From Pithys albifrons albifrons (lineage: Eukaryota; Chordata; Aves; Passeriformes; Thamnophilidae): 64,000 bases of DNA. Location of the stretch: the NCBI RefSeq assembly GCF_047495875.1, contig NC_092459.1:13644965-13708964 (forward strand), in the 5' to 3' direction. The notes under the pieces are model-generated. The model searched no databases. It saw only the letters and a program-made list of their open reading frames with translations, and was not told where the DNA came from. Positions 11,799-24,165 of the stretch are shown one piece after another (position 1 is the first letter of the stretch; each line of letters begins with the position of its first letter). Position numbers and translations under genes: made by a program.

Positions 11799-14700
11799 CA
11801 GGAAGGATGTAGCTCTTTCCACACCACTGCTCCAAAGCCCCTTGCAGCTATTCCCAGAGACTGTAGTATCCTGTTTGCTATTACAATGAATTATATCCTG
11901 GAGCACAGAGATACATGTGTAGAAGCAGAACTACTCAAGTAAATGTGAGCGAGAGAGGCCTTTCTGAGCAGGAACACCTCTTCCAATCACAGCTGTTCCT
12001 CGCCTTGGAGGTTCAATCTGTTCCAATTTACCTAGAAAATGTACTCAAACTCTTGTCCCAGAAAAAGAAACAAACTACAAAACAAAACTGAAACAATGCC
12101 AACCCCCTCAAAACTCCTGAGGGAAGTAAACTCGGTTTGATTCATCTCACTTCCAAAAATCACCTGGTGCTTTGGCATTAAGCAGTGGTGTGTGGGAAGC
12201 AGGAGCTTAGGACCTTTCAGGAAGCTCCACATGTACTTGGTCTCTGCCTCTGTTGCTTCCTGAGGACTCCATCACTCATGGAGCCACAATTAGCCCTGAA
12301 AAATCCTGACACTTCAGGTCTTATATAAAAATTTCAGTTTCTTAGGAATACAAGGTAACTTTTTTTTAGACCTTACCCCTTACTGGTATGATGATTTATA
12401 GCTTTGTCAGTAGCATTAGTCACAATATTTTGGAATTTATTTCAGTAACTGATAAGAGTTTTGCTTTCAGATCTCAAGTGCAGCTGAAAACCACACTAAT
12501 ATAAAGAATAATTTTAGTGATGGGTGGGAGGACCAGGGATTACCCAGGCTACTGGAAAATCTTATTTCATCTTGCAGTCAAATTCCTCATGCAGTCAGAG
12601 GGGAAAGAGAGGCTTTTAGTGATTATAAATTAACCTGGCAACAATAACGTTAATTATGGTACAGCCACAAAAAAATTCGCAGTCCACTTCATCCTTCCTT
12701 TCCAAAAATCCATTTAGATTTCTTCTGGCAGACACATATTAAAGATCTTAAAAACAATTCCATATCTGATTTCCTGTGTGGGACCTTAATCTTGTCAAAA
12801 ATATTCATTTCACTAGAAGGTTATTTCTGTCTTGTTTTGATGCTACAGATTTAAAGAATGAGGTCATTTCTGCTGAATGCCCAGCTGTTTAAGAATCTGC
12901 ATTTCTGTTTAAGAAGCACAAGAGGAAAACATTGTGCTTTTGCCAAAAACCCAATCAGATAATAAGACCACATTCTTAATTGGAAAGAAGGATTTGGACA
13001 TAATGTGATGTGCGGATGAATCAGTATAGATGAGAATTCCTAGGACCCAAACAAGGTTAATGTGGAAGCGACTGCCATACTGTGAATGGAATTATTCACC
13101 TCTTGCTCTGTAGTTTTCCCTCTCCATGTATGAAACATTCCTAATAGGCTAGATTTCCATGCTGTTAATTTTGCTGATTTTATCACAGGTCTTAGGACCA
13201 CGGTCTTCATCAGGTCCAGTTCTAGAAGGGACACAGGAGGAATCTTGGATATCATTTCAGTTAAAGGTTAGTTTCTGATCACCCTGAACATCAGCCTAGA
13301 GTTTGTAGTGTTTCTGTGCTACTCATGAACTGATGAGTTTTTTTAAAGCTGGGGACTAGCAGAAGAGCTTATGTGTTTTAGATCCTTACACAAATAAAAA
13401 CAATAGTGGAAGTTCAGTAGGAGTTGCAACATGAAGCAAGATGATTATTTCAAATTTTATACCATGGAAAGGTGAAGGGGAAATGCTGTGAGGTTACTTA
13501 GTGGATAACATACAGTCACTGCCTTGCTGTTGCTAGACATTATGGATGGAATAAAATATGATTACTATGTTTCCAGAGAAATTATATTTTTCCTCGCTTT
13601 ACCATTTTTTTAGATTATTTCTTATTTAACCGTTGTTTATGGTCCTTGAAATTAAAGTACTATTATCAGAGTTTGAGACACAAGAATTATAGTAATTTGG
13701 ACAAATTTGGCACGTTGACTGATTTATTGTGATGTTTGCAGCACAGAGAGTGTTTAATTATGGCAGAGGCACTTTTCCTTTACATAGAGTTGTTCAATTA
13801 TGGATTCTATGGTGGCTCTGGAGACAGAAAGAATGATTGAACTTGAACAATGAAGCAAAAGACAGATGATGCTAATGCTATATTGGGATGTGGTAAAGAC
13901 AGAGCTCATGGGAAAGCAAAGTACTCACACAAATATGATCACCACATCATCAATTAGTTATTACTCAGAATGTTTTCCACCAAAATCTTAATGCTGATAA
14001 ATGAAAACAAATTCTGATGCCATCTCTGCTGATATAAGCTTGCCCTTCCGAAGGGATATGCAGCTTTATTACAACTGCCGAAGACAGAGATACAAGTCTT
14101 ATGTTTGATCTGCTTTGATGATGTCTTGATAATTTGCTAGGCACACTTACACAAGATTATATTGGAAATTAGGTAGAATTTCCATCATGTGCTTTTAGTA
14201 TTTTTATAATTAAAGTGCAGTTGAAATTTAAAAATGGTTAAGTTCTAGTGAATATTTTTATTACATTACTACTCTATATGTAGACTGTTATAAATTCACC
14301 TCTATGTGAGGAGGATGACCCATTTTCCTGCTCAGCTGTTGTCTGTATGAAATGAATTTTGCATCCTGATTCTGCCACTGCCTCCCACTTACAAACTGTC
14401 ACAAGAAGACTTCTTTTCTTTTGCACAACGTTAAATAACATCAGGAACTTTCACCCATCTGATGCCAAAAGAACAGCAAAATTAAAGAAAAGAAAATTAC
14501 TCTCTGTTCTCACAGGGGTATTTGGAGTTTTCAGAGGAATGAAATGTGAATGCCAAGAGGAGACAAACCACTCTTCATGTTACCTTCCTGTCCTGAGCAC
14601 CTACAGATCACACAACATGCTGAAATGCTTTTCAATTCCTTGTTATCACATGTTAGAATCATATCTTGTGTCTTCTTGACTTCTGGTCACAATGTCCTTT

Positions 14701-15104
14701 GCCTCTTTCATAAGTTCTTGTTTTGGAAAGCAGAGAGTCTGCCAAAGGACAGTGAGCCTTTGGTGAGGACCTGAGCCTGCACTGCCAGGTCAGGCCACTC
14801 TTTGTGCAATATCGTTTCCAGCAGTGGCAGTGGGAGATGGAACAGGCACCTTGGCAGCACATCTCTGTAATCTGCTTTACAGGTCTCAAGAGCGGCTGGA
14901 GAGAGTAACTTGGGAGTTCAGACAGTCCCTGCATCATTTGTGGTATGTGGATCTGGCAAAAGAAATAGGAAGATACATATAAAAATTCTCAAAGTTCTTT
15001 GACTGGAACTGATTTTTTTCCTGAAAGTTGACTCGCAAAAATTCCATTGGAAACAACACTAATCTTCCAATTGAAGTCAAAAAGTACAACCAAATATTAC
15101 AATA
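11799..15104. other. Intergenic DNA, no gene recognised
   Basis: AT-rich sequence without recognised genes or repeats. Open frames are short (the longest, 14359-14679, is 106 codons) and match nothing I know. No splice-flanked exon stood out. Confidence 0.55.
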
Positions 15105-15485
15105 GTAAGTCTGAGAGGATCTTGGGTTGTTTAGCCTGAAGAAGAAGCTCAGAGAAGACCTTGTTGCTCTCTACAACTGCCTGAAAGGAGGGTGTAGCCA
15201 GGTGGGGAGTGGCATCTTCTCTTCTCAGGTAAGTAGTGACAGGACAAGAGTCAGCCTCAAGCTGTGCCAGGGAAGGTTCAGGTTGGACATCAGGAAGAAT
15301 TTCTTCATGAAAGGTGTGGTTATCATTTAAACAGGTTGCCCAGGGAGATGGCCGAGTCACCGTCTCTGGAAGTGTTCAGGAAATTCCTGGACATAGTGGT
15401 GTTAAGTCAAAGGCTGGACTCAAAGATCTTGGAGATATTTTTCCAACCTCAATGATTCTATGATTTTTGATTCTATTCTATGATT
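15105..15485 (+). mobile_element. CR1 LINE, 3' end, sense orientation
   Basis: A clear CR1 3' segment. It begins in the block reading TTGTTTAGCCTGAAGAAG (15127-15144), then CTCTACAACTGCCTGAAAGG, then TTGGACATCAGGAAGAATTT (15284-15303), the gap-prone GTTGCCCAGGGAGATGG block (15335-15351), and ends in tandem TTCTATGAT-type units at 15453-15485. It is a different CR1 subfamily from the copy at 10440, judged from the internal blocks. It is 5' truncated before most of ORF2. Small open frames across it are remnants, not genes. Confidence 0.93.
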
Positions 15486-18400
15486 AATTATAGAGACAAA
15501 ACTTAAAAAACTCTTCAGCCACAAAAGAAAAGCTATGCAAAATCAGTCACAAATGGGAAAATAAGGCCAAAATCAGGAGGTTTCACTTCCCTGACCCACA
15601 TAAGCTGAGGCAACAACTGCTGCCCAAAGGGACACCACTTAATGCCCCACCCATGCTGCAGCCGCCAGTGCCCACAGTGCCCCTTGCACTGGCACTTGTC
15701 TGACCACCTGGTGCCTCAGCTAAGGAAGCTGAACTAGCAAAAATACATTCACATGTATCTTTCAATTGGTAGTGTGTTTGCTGTTGGTTTAGGTTTTGAC
15801 TGGCCTGTGATAGGATCAGGCAAGCATCAGCCCAAGGGCTGAAGCCAAGGGTGGGTAGGGGCCACAGACTGCAATTTGGCATCTTTGCTGTGCTTAAAAC
15901 CATACCCTTATATTCACTTCTTTGGAAAGAGTTTTGTTTTACAGTTCAAACATGACCAATCACAAAAGAAGAACATTCCTCTTCTTTAATTGTTAAATAA
16001 TCTGCAAGGAGTGAGAAGCAGTAAACATCCCTGTGGTTGTAACTACTGTTTTTTCCTGTCTTAATTTGTGTATTTCTCCCTAATGCATATAATATGAGAG
16101 CCTATAGCTTCAAGAGCCTTTACAAATGAATTTTATCTCCCTGGTTTTTTATGGTTTGTAGGGTTTTTTTGAATAATGCTTTTAAGTTAGCTTTTAAGAG
16201 GAGAATGGTATACAGAGCAGCTGTTGCAAATGTAAATGGATTTAATTCAGATTGTTTAATCTTTGTATGTCAAAATGTTTTGAACTGATGGATAGTTTCT
16301 TGTTTAATCAGTACTGGTAGCCATAAATTATTCTCTGCAGTTCTTCAAGGAGTGAAGGACTATTTGTGTTTCCCTTCCTTTCCTTAAAACCATCTTGGAA
16401 GACCCATAAGGACCACTTAGGATCTTATAATCTAATATTTCTATCTCTGGGATTTCCAGAGTGTCCACAGCAAGGAAGTAATAAACAAGCACAAACACAA
16501 ACCCAACCTGTACTTTCTAGGCCAGCTGCTGCTGGAGCTGTGATCATTTCAGTCTTGTACAGATTTTGTGCTACAAGAGTATTTATTCATCTTCATCACG
16601 TGTAAATCCCTTGTAAGATTCCTACCCGCTCCAGTCCACATCCAGCTTGCTGTGAGCTCTGCTGAAAAATCTCCTTGCCAAATTAGAACAAGTTGTACAA
16701 GCTGGTAACAGTCACCTTACCTGTATGAACAACGTTTACTATATTTGTGTGTTTTTCTGGCTTAGTGATGCCCCCTTCTGGAACTCCATCTTTACAAATG
16801 AAGGAGTAGAATATTGCTTAATATGCTCTGAGAAGCACTGTGAGCCTGTTCTTAGATCCTCTCATGAAAATGGAATTGGTACTATAGATCTCAAATTTGT
16901 TTTAATGTACATTACCAGCTTGAGGACTTACACAACCTGAGACACCAAGAATTTGCTGTCTGTACCATCATAACTTTCAGAACCATTTCCGAGACTGCAA
17001 TCCAGCACAAAACTTTCCATAACTGAATGAAAATAAAGAACCTTCCTGATGGAAGGTACAGCAGACGTGCAGTAAAATGTATTTTTTAAGTGGAAAGAAT
17101 TTTTTAATTAAAAGAACAATATTAATTCAGAGCTAGGTACATACATCCATACATATACATGCACAAGTATAAAAAAACCCTCTAAAACCATGTATTGCGA
17201 GTGTTTAACTCTTGGCTCCCCCTCAACCCTGTGGGGACCAAGAGTCACTCACGGCCCTGATGCAGCAGCGCCTCTTAGTGACAAACGTCAATTCTGCATT
17301 TAGTTACTGTAGGAACGGGAATATTTTTGTTGGCTTTTCCTTTTATTTGATTCCCAAGTCACCAGCACAGCAGACAAACATTTTAACTTCCATTAACTTA
17401 TATCTGAGAATTATTCTGACTGTTCAAGCCACATTGCATTTGTGGTCATGCACGGACTTGCACTGCAATCTCCCCTTCACGTCACAAGTGAATTTGTCTT
17501 TTTTTTTTTTTTTTGGCTTAGGCATAATTTTAAAATCTGAAAACAAAAATCTATATTAACTGTTCCTAAAAAAAAATATGTACTGAAAATGCTTTTGGAT
17601 TACAAGATGTTTGCTTTGCTAACCACTATAGTTTCAAAAGAGCTTGCAGATTGAGTTCTTTAGTCAAGAATTTTATACCAGCTAAACTGGATGAAATTCA
17701 ATGGAAGCCTTTTATTTATACCCAGGTGTTGACAGTACAGTACAACTTTTCAAACAACTTTTGCAGCTGTCTGGGTTTCAATTTGATGTCATCCCTTACA
17801 AATGTGATGGAGGGCAGCTTATCAGTGGGAGAACTGATCAGCATGAGTTCAAATGACTCACAAAAGTGAAAAGAAAGGGTTCAAGAAGAGTGGAAGGTAC
17901 TAAGTTAAAGTCATTTAATTCAACATGATCTCTACAATAGAAGCTGATTCCAAGTTCTCCATAGAGATTGCTCCAGTTAGTAGAAAAGAGGCATTTTTAT
18001 TATTTTAAAAATCACATCCTTTTATAACATTCAGAATATTTTATTGGGAAAAACTGGTAGCCTACGTATCTTTCTTTCTGTGCCCAGAAATACCTTATTT
18101 TATACCAAGTGTGAGGAAAAAACAAACAAACAAACAAAAGAAAGTGATTCAACAGGCCAGGTGGGGGACTGTGACAGCAAAGTAAGTGTGTAACTCTGTC
18201 AGACACGTGGCACTAACTCCTGAATATGCCTAAAGCCCTAAGGAGTTCTTTCTGGCTTTCTTTTATGCTCTTCAAACCTTTGCATTAGAAGCTTCATTAT
18301 GGGTTAGTGCAGTGTTCCCTCTGGTTCCTTATCATCTTTGTGAGACTGATTTCTATCAAACCTCTTTATTCCTGCTCTCATGCTGGTGCTGCTGCCAGGC

Positions 18401-19944
18401 AAACTGGGTCAGGTCCTTCAGAGCAGCCCCGAGGGAGCTCCCACTGTGGGGCTCTAAGGCAAATCAGAAAGCAAGGACATCCTGTCCGGAGTGACAGATC
18501 TGATTTGAAGCAGCATTTTGGCTCTGCCAAAGCTTTTCTCCACCAGGTCTCTGAAACAAAAGGAGAGAAGCAGTTGCTGTTGGAGGCCTCCAGAGGGAGA
18601 ACCTGCCCATCTGAACCTGAGTGGCAATCTGCAGCAACCTCATTTCACACAGAAGTCATGACAGTTTCATGGAAGGACATGACCAGGGTGTGGAGTGGGT
18701 GAAGGACCAGCTGCAGCACAAATTCACTTGTAATTGGTGGCAAGAGAGAATCTTACCTGGAAAAAGCATCCCAATCCCTCCAGCCATGGAAAAAGCTGTA
18801 ACCAGAGTTCACAGACCTCATACCCCCAGTTATTTGGAGAACCCTTCGTTAGGTCCTTAATCATGCATCACCTGAGAAAGCAATATTGTATTATCCATCT
18901 GCATATGCACACCATACTCATTGTTAGCAATTCTTCACTTAGTTCAAAGAAGTGCACAGACACATGGAGGAACAGCTGTGGTCACTAAAAGGTGACTCAA
19001 ATCAGAAGCAAATCCCTGACAAAGCCAGAAAGGGATGTATTTTGAATTCAGAGAGTTAAATTCCCCAGAGTGTGGTTATACCTATTTAAATGAAAATATT
19101 TTGTAACGGGTTTTTTGAGATGCCATTCTCCTGGGATGAGAACAGGTAAACAACCACACCTCTTCCAGAATGTTACCTGTACTGAACTGGCTTAACAATG
19201 GCAAAAATTGCAGCAGTTTGAGGACCACAAGTTGGGAGGATGCTGAGGAAGGTTGTCTGCCTGTGGCAGATGTGATGAAAGCCCTGACTGGGCAGAACCA
19301 CAGTTCTGTATAACACCTCAGCAATGGTGGCAATCAGAAAACTTCAGAAAAGATAGTCCTGGCCGAACATCCACAGGGGTGGTGATAAACATGGTCAACT
19401 ACTGTTCTGCTTGAACTGAAGAGATTCACACTCCCTTTCAGGTGGAGAAGAGCTGATCAAATCACACTTAACGAAGAGTTAGTTTAATCTATCTGGTAGT
19501 TGTTCACTGTTGTCACCAGTAAGGTGTTTGTGTCACTGTATTTATCTTTTGGATCTGGAATAACTACCGATCTGACTGAGAGTCACTTTCACACCCTTGC
19601 CACCAGGATCAGCTGGTGAGTGGAGAGAAGCATTTTCTGAATTGCCTGCCCTGACTGCTCAGCTGGTGCAGCATTCACACCAGCTCATTAATGGCGCACT
19701 CAGGAAAGTTTATCAGCTAAAACACTGAAGAAGATGAACATGATGGAGAAAGTGCTAAGCCCTGCTACTTGTGTCCCAGAGAGCTCTGCCCAGGGAGCAG
19801 ATTATTTATGTCCCAGGGAGAGAACGATCTTAACCTGGTGCATTTTTGTTAGAGGTCTCTAAAGATAATTTACTCATAACTGAAAATGCCCAGGTCTTGT
19901 AAGTTTATATGTATGGCTTCACACTCTGTCCCACTGCCTTGTCT
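15486..19944. other. Intergenic DNA, simple repeats only
   Basis: No gene recognised. It contains a 16-bp T run at 17499-17514 and an (AAAC)n tract at about 18119-18139. Two GC-richer patches (about 15590-15900 and 18380-18800) contain several overlapping frames on both strands without recognisable domains. They may be decayed repeats. Confidence 0.5.
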
Positions 19945-20285
19945 CTCTCTACTCAGTGTTGGTGAGACTCCATTGGGGGGGGGTGGGGTCGTTATCCAGT
20001 TAGGATGGATGAGGAGAAAATGAAGGGTCGATCACCAGGATTGTTAAGGGTCTACATCTACAAGGAAGGGGTAAAGGAGTTGCACTTCTTTCACCTAGTG
20101 AGAGGAGGATGAGGCGAGATCTAGTTAGTGGTGGATAAAAGGGTAAAATCAGTGGTAAAAAGAGAGAATTAATATCATATGAAATCCAAGGCATATCCAT
20201 AGAACATAGGCACATGGTTAAAAGGATCCTGTGAAATAAATCCACTGTGGTCACTGAGAGGATGCAGCAGGTACATGACAATGTC
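19945..20285 (+). mobile_element. Diverged CR1 LINE fragment, sense orientation
   Basis: TCTCTACTCAGTGTTGGTGA (19947-19966) is the conserved CR1 block at the end of ORF2. Downstream, in the expected order and spacing, are degraded versions of the block before TTTAGCC, a GAGGAGGATGAGGCGAGATC segment (20102-20121) and a TCCACTGTGGTCACTGAGAG segment (20240-20259) equivalent to the CR1 CTTTACTGTGAGGGTGACTGAG block. No tail was found. A G9-T-G4 run at about 19975-19988 interrupts it. The endpoints are approximate. Confidence 0.5.
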
Positions 20286-21051
20286 ACCAAGTGCACTTCA
20301 GCACAGCAGAGCATCAGCCACACAGTTTGTGTGATGGGCAGCTGCAGCACATGCACACAAGGAGATTAGCACTTCCCAGAGGTCACAGCATTCACATAGA
20401 CCAACTTTTGTACACCTTCAGACCAACTTCTGTTTGAGATTTCTGTAGAAATTTATGAGTCTAATATATACAGAACCACATGTGTACATGGATAATGTAT
20501 TGCTCAGTCATAAGAAGCTTGTAACTTTGTACAGCTACATGGATTCAACTAAAGCATCTTCTAGTTGTCTAATACAACAACACATAAGGCAGCATATGAC
20601 ACTTCAGACAGAAAAAGAATTTTCAATTATCAAGTAAAAATAATGTAGAAAGCCTGCTGCGTTCCCCAAGAAAAGGTACAATGCAAAGCTTGGTAAATTA
20701 TTCCAAAGTTGGGATTGAAAGTAGGAAATTAAAAGGATTTAAAACTTTAAAATGTTTTAGGAAAGTCTTGCTTTGTGAAAACACTTATTTTTCAATAGTT
20801 TTTACCATGAAAAATATGATATGGATAATCCTCACAAGTCGTAGTTATACTCTTGTAGTAGAAACACCAAAACTCAAAATGAGGCTGGCTTACAGCAGTT
20901 GGGTTATGTAAACTCCTTAACTAGTCCTCCATCTAGCATTCTTCATCATCTTAATTTTTCATTTAATTGGCAATTACCATGCTTAGTCAGGTGGCATCTG
21001 GGTTTTACTCAGCAGCAGCTTCCTGCACCAAAGAATAGTTATACTGTGTGC
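20286..21051. other. Intergenic DNA, no gene recognised
   Basis: AT-rich stretch between a CR1 fragment and an LTR. No gene, RNA or repeat was recognised. Confidence 0.5.
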
Positions 21052-21591
21052 TGGTTAAAAGTAAACTAGCAGGAAAAGTGAACCCAACACAAGAGATTAT
21101 AAGTCAGAGTTACAATTTAATAAAAATATGACAATGAATGCAATGATACAAAGAGAAATTGGGTTTGCCCCACAAAACCCAGAAGCATAAACCAGCACCC
21201 TGGGGCACAAACAGAATGGTTTTCCTTAGCCCCTGTGCTGAGACCCCCCCCACCATAGTTCCCCAGAGTCCAAAGTTAAAAGAAGGGAAAGAAAAACCTG
21301 TTGGTGCAAATGACAGTTGCAATCCTGTTGAGGTTTTTGCAGTCCTGTTGAGGTTCTGGTCCTCCTCTGGATCCAACAGGTGGTCCCAGAAGTCTCCAAA
21401 CCCCAAGATTATAAACCCTCAGGTTCAGGTGGAAACACCTTGTACCTCCCCCAAGGTGGGGAGTTCCACATTAGGTGATCTAAATCTGTGAGTCATGGGA
21501 TATTTCTGGAATTGTTGATTGCCCATTAGCAGACATGCCCCCTCAGGCTGGTGTGAAGGTGCTAATGATGTCCTGGAGGGGAGTTATCACA
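21052..21591 (-). mobile_element. Probable endogenous retrovirus solo LTR
   Basis: Read on the minus strand it begins TGTGATAACTCC (21580-21591) and ends AACCA. It has a TATA-like TTTATAATC (about 21409-21417) preceded by a palindromic ACCTTGGGGGAGGT-type block, and an ATTAAA polyadenylation-type signal (21116-21121 on the plus strand as TTTAAT). Promoter, polyadenylation signal and terminal TG are in LTR order over about 540 bp. There is an internal tandem duplication of a 20-bp CCTGTTGAGGTT-containing unit near 21316-21356. No internal gag/pol/env flanks it, so it would be a solo LTR. No target-site duplication was found with these boundaries, so the left end may be off by a few bases. The class is uncertain. 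Confidence 0.6.
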
Positions 21592-23894
21592 GCTTGTATC
21601 TCGCAGGATTCTTTAACACCCAGCTTACATCCTGAGGGGTCAGATGTGCCCTGGGCAGCTGCTGCAAATGGTCCATTGTTAACAGTTCATGAGAAATGAC
21701 GTAGAGGGTGGAGAATACACAGCTTTGGTCACACCCACACAGTGATAAACTGGTCCTGGCTGCTGAACTAGGGCACACTGCTTTGACTTCGTGCTTTGGT
21801 ACTTCTTTCATCTGAGCATTTGATCCCTTAATTGTGCTGACAGTTGTGGCTGCTTTGAATCACACTCTTGTGAGAATCTTTCTTGAAGATTTGAGTATTA
21901 CTACATGATCTGTCACAGTGTGAAACATAGCATGTCATCTTGCTGTCTAGAAATTACTTTCCTGGAAGTTGTGACCCTGTTCCTGCATATACAAATCCAC
22001 ACGAGGATGCTGATACTTGAATAACCCCCAAAACCACTGGAAGTATCTCAGGCATAAAGCTATGTATATAAGGGTATGTTTGTAGGTTGCTGACTACTGC
22101 AGATACATGTAGTAAGATGATTATAAAAGAATTGAATACATAACTTAATGCAGTCTGGCTTTGGTTTAATTAGGTGAAAACAAACAGATGAACAAGGTTC
22201 TTTTACTCACAAGCTCTTGAAACCTGTCCTTGGCATGTTTGAATCAGTTTAGAGCAGTGTCTGTCCCAAGTATTTTATAACTTAGAAAGGGAAGTGAACT
22301 GCAGAAAAACAGGAGTGGAATGCATTAGAGCACTGAAACTAATAGGAGGAGAGGCAATATTTTTGTTCCTTTCACAAATGTGAAAAACATCCTGAACCGA
22401 CTGGAAAACCACAGGTGTTTGCCACCATCTTAGCCCAGGTTGGGCTATCACAGTATGCATGAAATGATAAAGAAAACAGTGATTGACCTGTGAGTCCTGC
22501 TTTCTTTATGTTGGTAGACAGCTAGATAAATAAAATAATATTTAGTTATAATTATAATGAATATAAATATTAAAAATTAACTCAAATAATGAAAATAATA
22601 AACTCAATTTAATAATCACTCAGGCTGAAATTTCTAGATCTCTTTATGGACAGCTGTAGTCAGAGGCCACATCTGACTGGTAAGGACTACCAGTAGGGGT
22701 AAAGGTAGATGGCAATGCCTTGCTTGTGGCAGAGGTCCATTTTGCTGGGAGGTAATGAATCAAGCTGGAAGTTGACTGGTTTGGACAATTTTTCTCCTGG
22801 TAGCAAGTGATATATATCAAGTGCTTGGGCTTAATATTTTTAAATTAATCTTTGCATTTAAGTCTATAAGAACAATCAAATGTTTTATTTTTGAAACTTC
22901 AGTAGTCTGATTTTTTTTAATTTACTGAGAAAAATAAAACAGTATGAATGCCAATATTGAATTTCTTTTCCTTGGAGTTAATGAATGTAGTTTTCTATGA
23001 GGTGATTATAAAATGAATATCTGAAATCTATTCTGGCTTTTGTCCATGAGTCTCCATCAACTGTTTCATCTTCTTCTGACCCAAGTACCACCACTGAGCT
23101 CTGGACAGCTGCCCTCAAATACCTCGTGCTGAGAATGTTAGAACCCAAACATCACTGTCAAGTGAGACAGAAAGAGAAGTGAGGAAAAGGTGAATCTATG
23201 TATAAGAAAGAACAATCCTGAGGTTGTAATGGCCTCAAAGTGCAAATTTCAGTTAGTGAAAGCTCAGCCAATGTCCCGGAGCTCATCCTGATGAACTTCC
23301 TGCAGAGAAAGCATGACTGCTCTGCGTGTAAGGCGCTGTTGCACTGCAGGGTGCTGATATTTTGCTCATAAGGAACACTGCCCTGGGCTTTGGTGAGCAG
23401 GGCACCCTGCTAGCACAGATGCTGATGGAAATGAGTTACACTTCTGCTTCCACTCCTGGCCAGCCCCACCTCACAACTCTATGGCAGCGTCGTTGCAGCC
23501 AGACCTCACCTGAGCTCCCAAAAGTGCAGTGCTAGTTGATCTTGTTCAGCAGCTTCTCACTGAGGCTGCACAGAGAGGGATTTGTCCTCTGTCATGTGAG
23601 GAGAATAAAGAGCAATATCCAAGTGGCACTTCTGCTGTTGTGCACTTGCCCACTCTATCTGTTACCCACACAAGCACACACCTTGAGCATCTCTTTCTGA
23701 AGCCCTTTTCTGAGGCTGTCAAGCTGTACCTTTTCAGTCCAGCAGTGCTGCTCTGCACTGCTGACCTCTGTCCCAGCAAGGTTATGATGAATATAGCAAT
23801 TTGTTTTCTTGGCACAGTTCCTGTGTGATGCAGTAGATAAATTACATCAATCAAAAAAGCAATCCAGCCATCCCAAATGGATAACAAAGAACTG
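21592..23894. other. Intergenic DNA with AT-rich low-complexity block
   Basis: No gene recognised. An A/T-dominated low-complexity stretch of about 100 bp occurs at 22516-22618. The GC-richer segment at 23240-23830 has overlapping frames on both strands (99 and 113 codons) that resemble nothing known. Confidence 0.5.
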
Positions 23895-24165
23895 TAAGAA
23901 CTGATGTATTGAACCAGGCCAGAGGTTCATCTAGTTCATTAGTCTTTCCTTGGAAGTGGCTGACACAAGGCGCTTGGGAAGCATGTGATGACTCTTCCCC
24001 AGTGCGACGCCCATGCTTCATTGATCTGCAACAAACTGACTCGCTGAGAGGTGACATCTTTCTCTTTCATGGCACTTGAAGGGTTTTTCTTCCATGAATC
24101 TAATTGCTTTATGGACATCTGTAAGATTTTACTATCTATTACATCTTCTGCAAGTGTTCTGCAGC
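23895..24165 (-). mobile_element. Possible ancient CR1/L3-like LINE relic
   Basis: The stretch ACCAGGCCAGAGGTTCATCT (23913-23932), followed by a CTAGTTCATTAGTCTTT block and later a CATGAATCTAATTGCTTTAT...ATTACATCTTCTGCAAGTG series, resembles the 3' region of old amniote CR1-like elements (GACCAGTGGTCCATCTAG, then a leader to ACATCCTGTGGCAGTGAGTTCC) read in antisense. The match is degenerate and rests on order and spacing more than identity. A repeat-library alignment would settle it. Confidence 0.35.

Noticed and set aside
17499..17514. T16 run as the tail of a minus-strand processed pseudogene
   Set aside because: No AATAAA or ATTAAA lies just upstream on the minus strand and no duplications were seen. 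A simple homopolymer is the better explanation.
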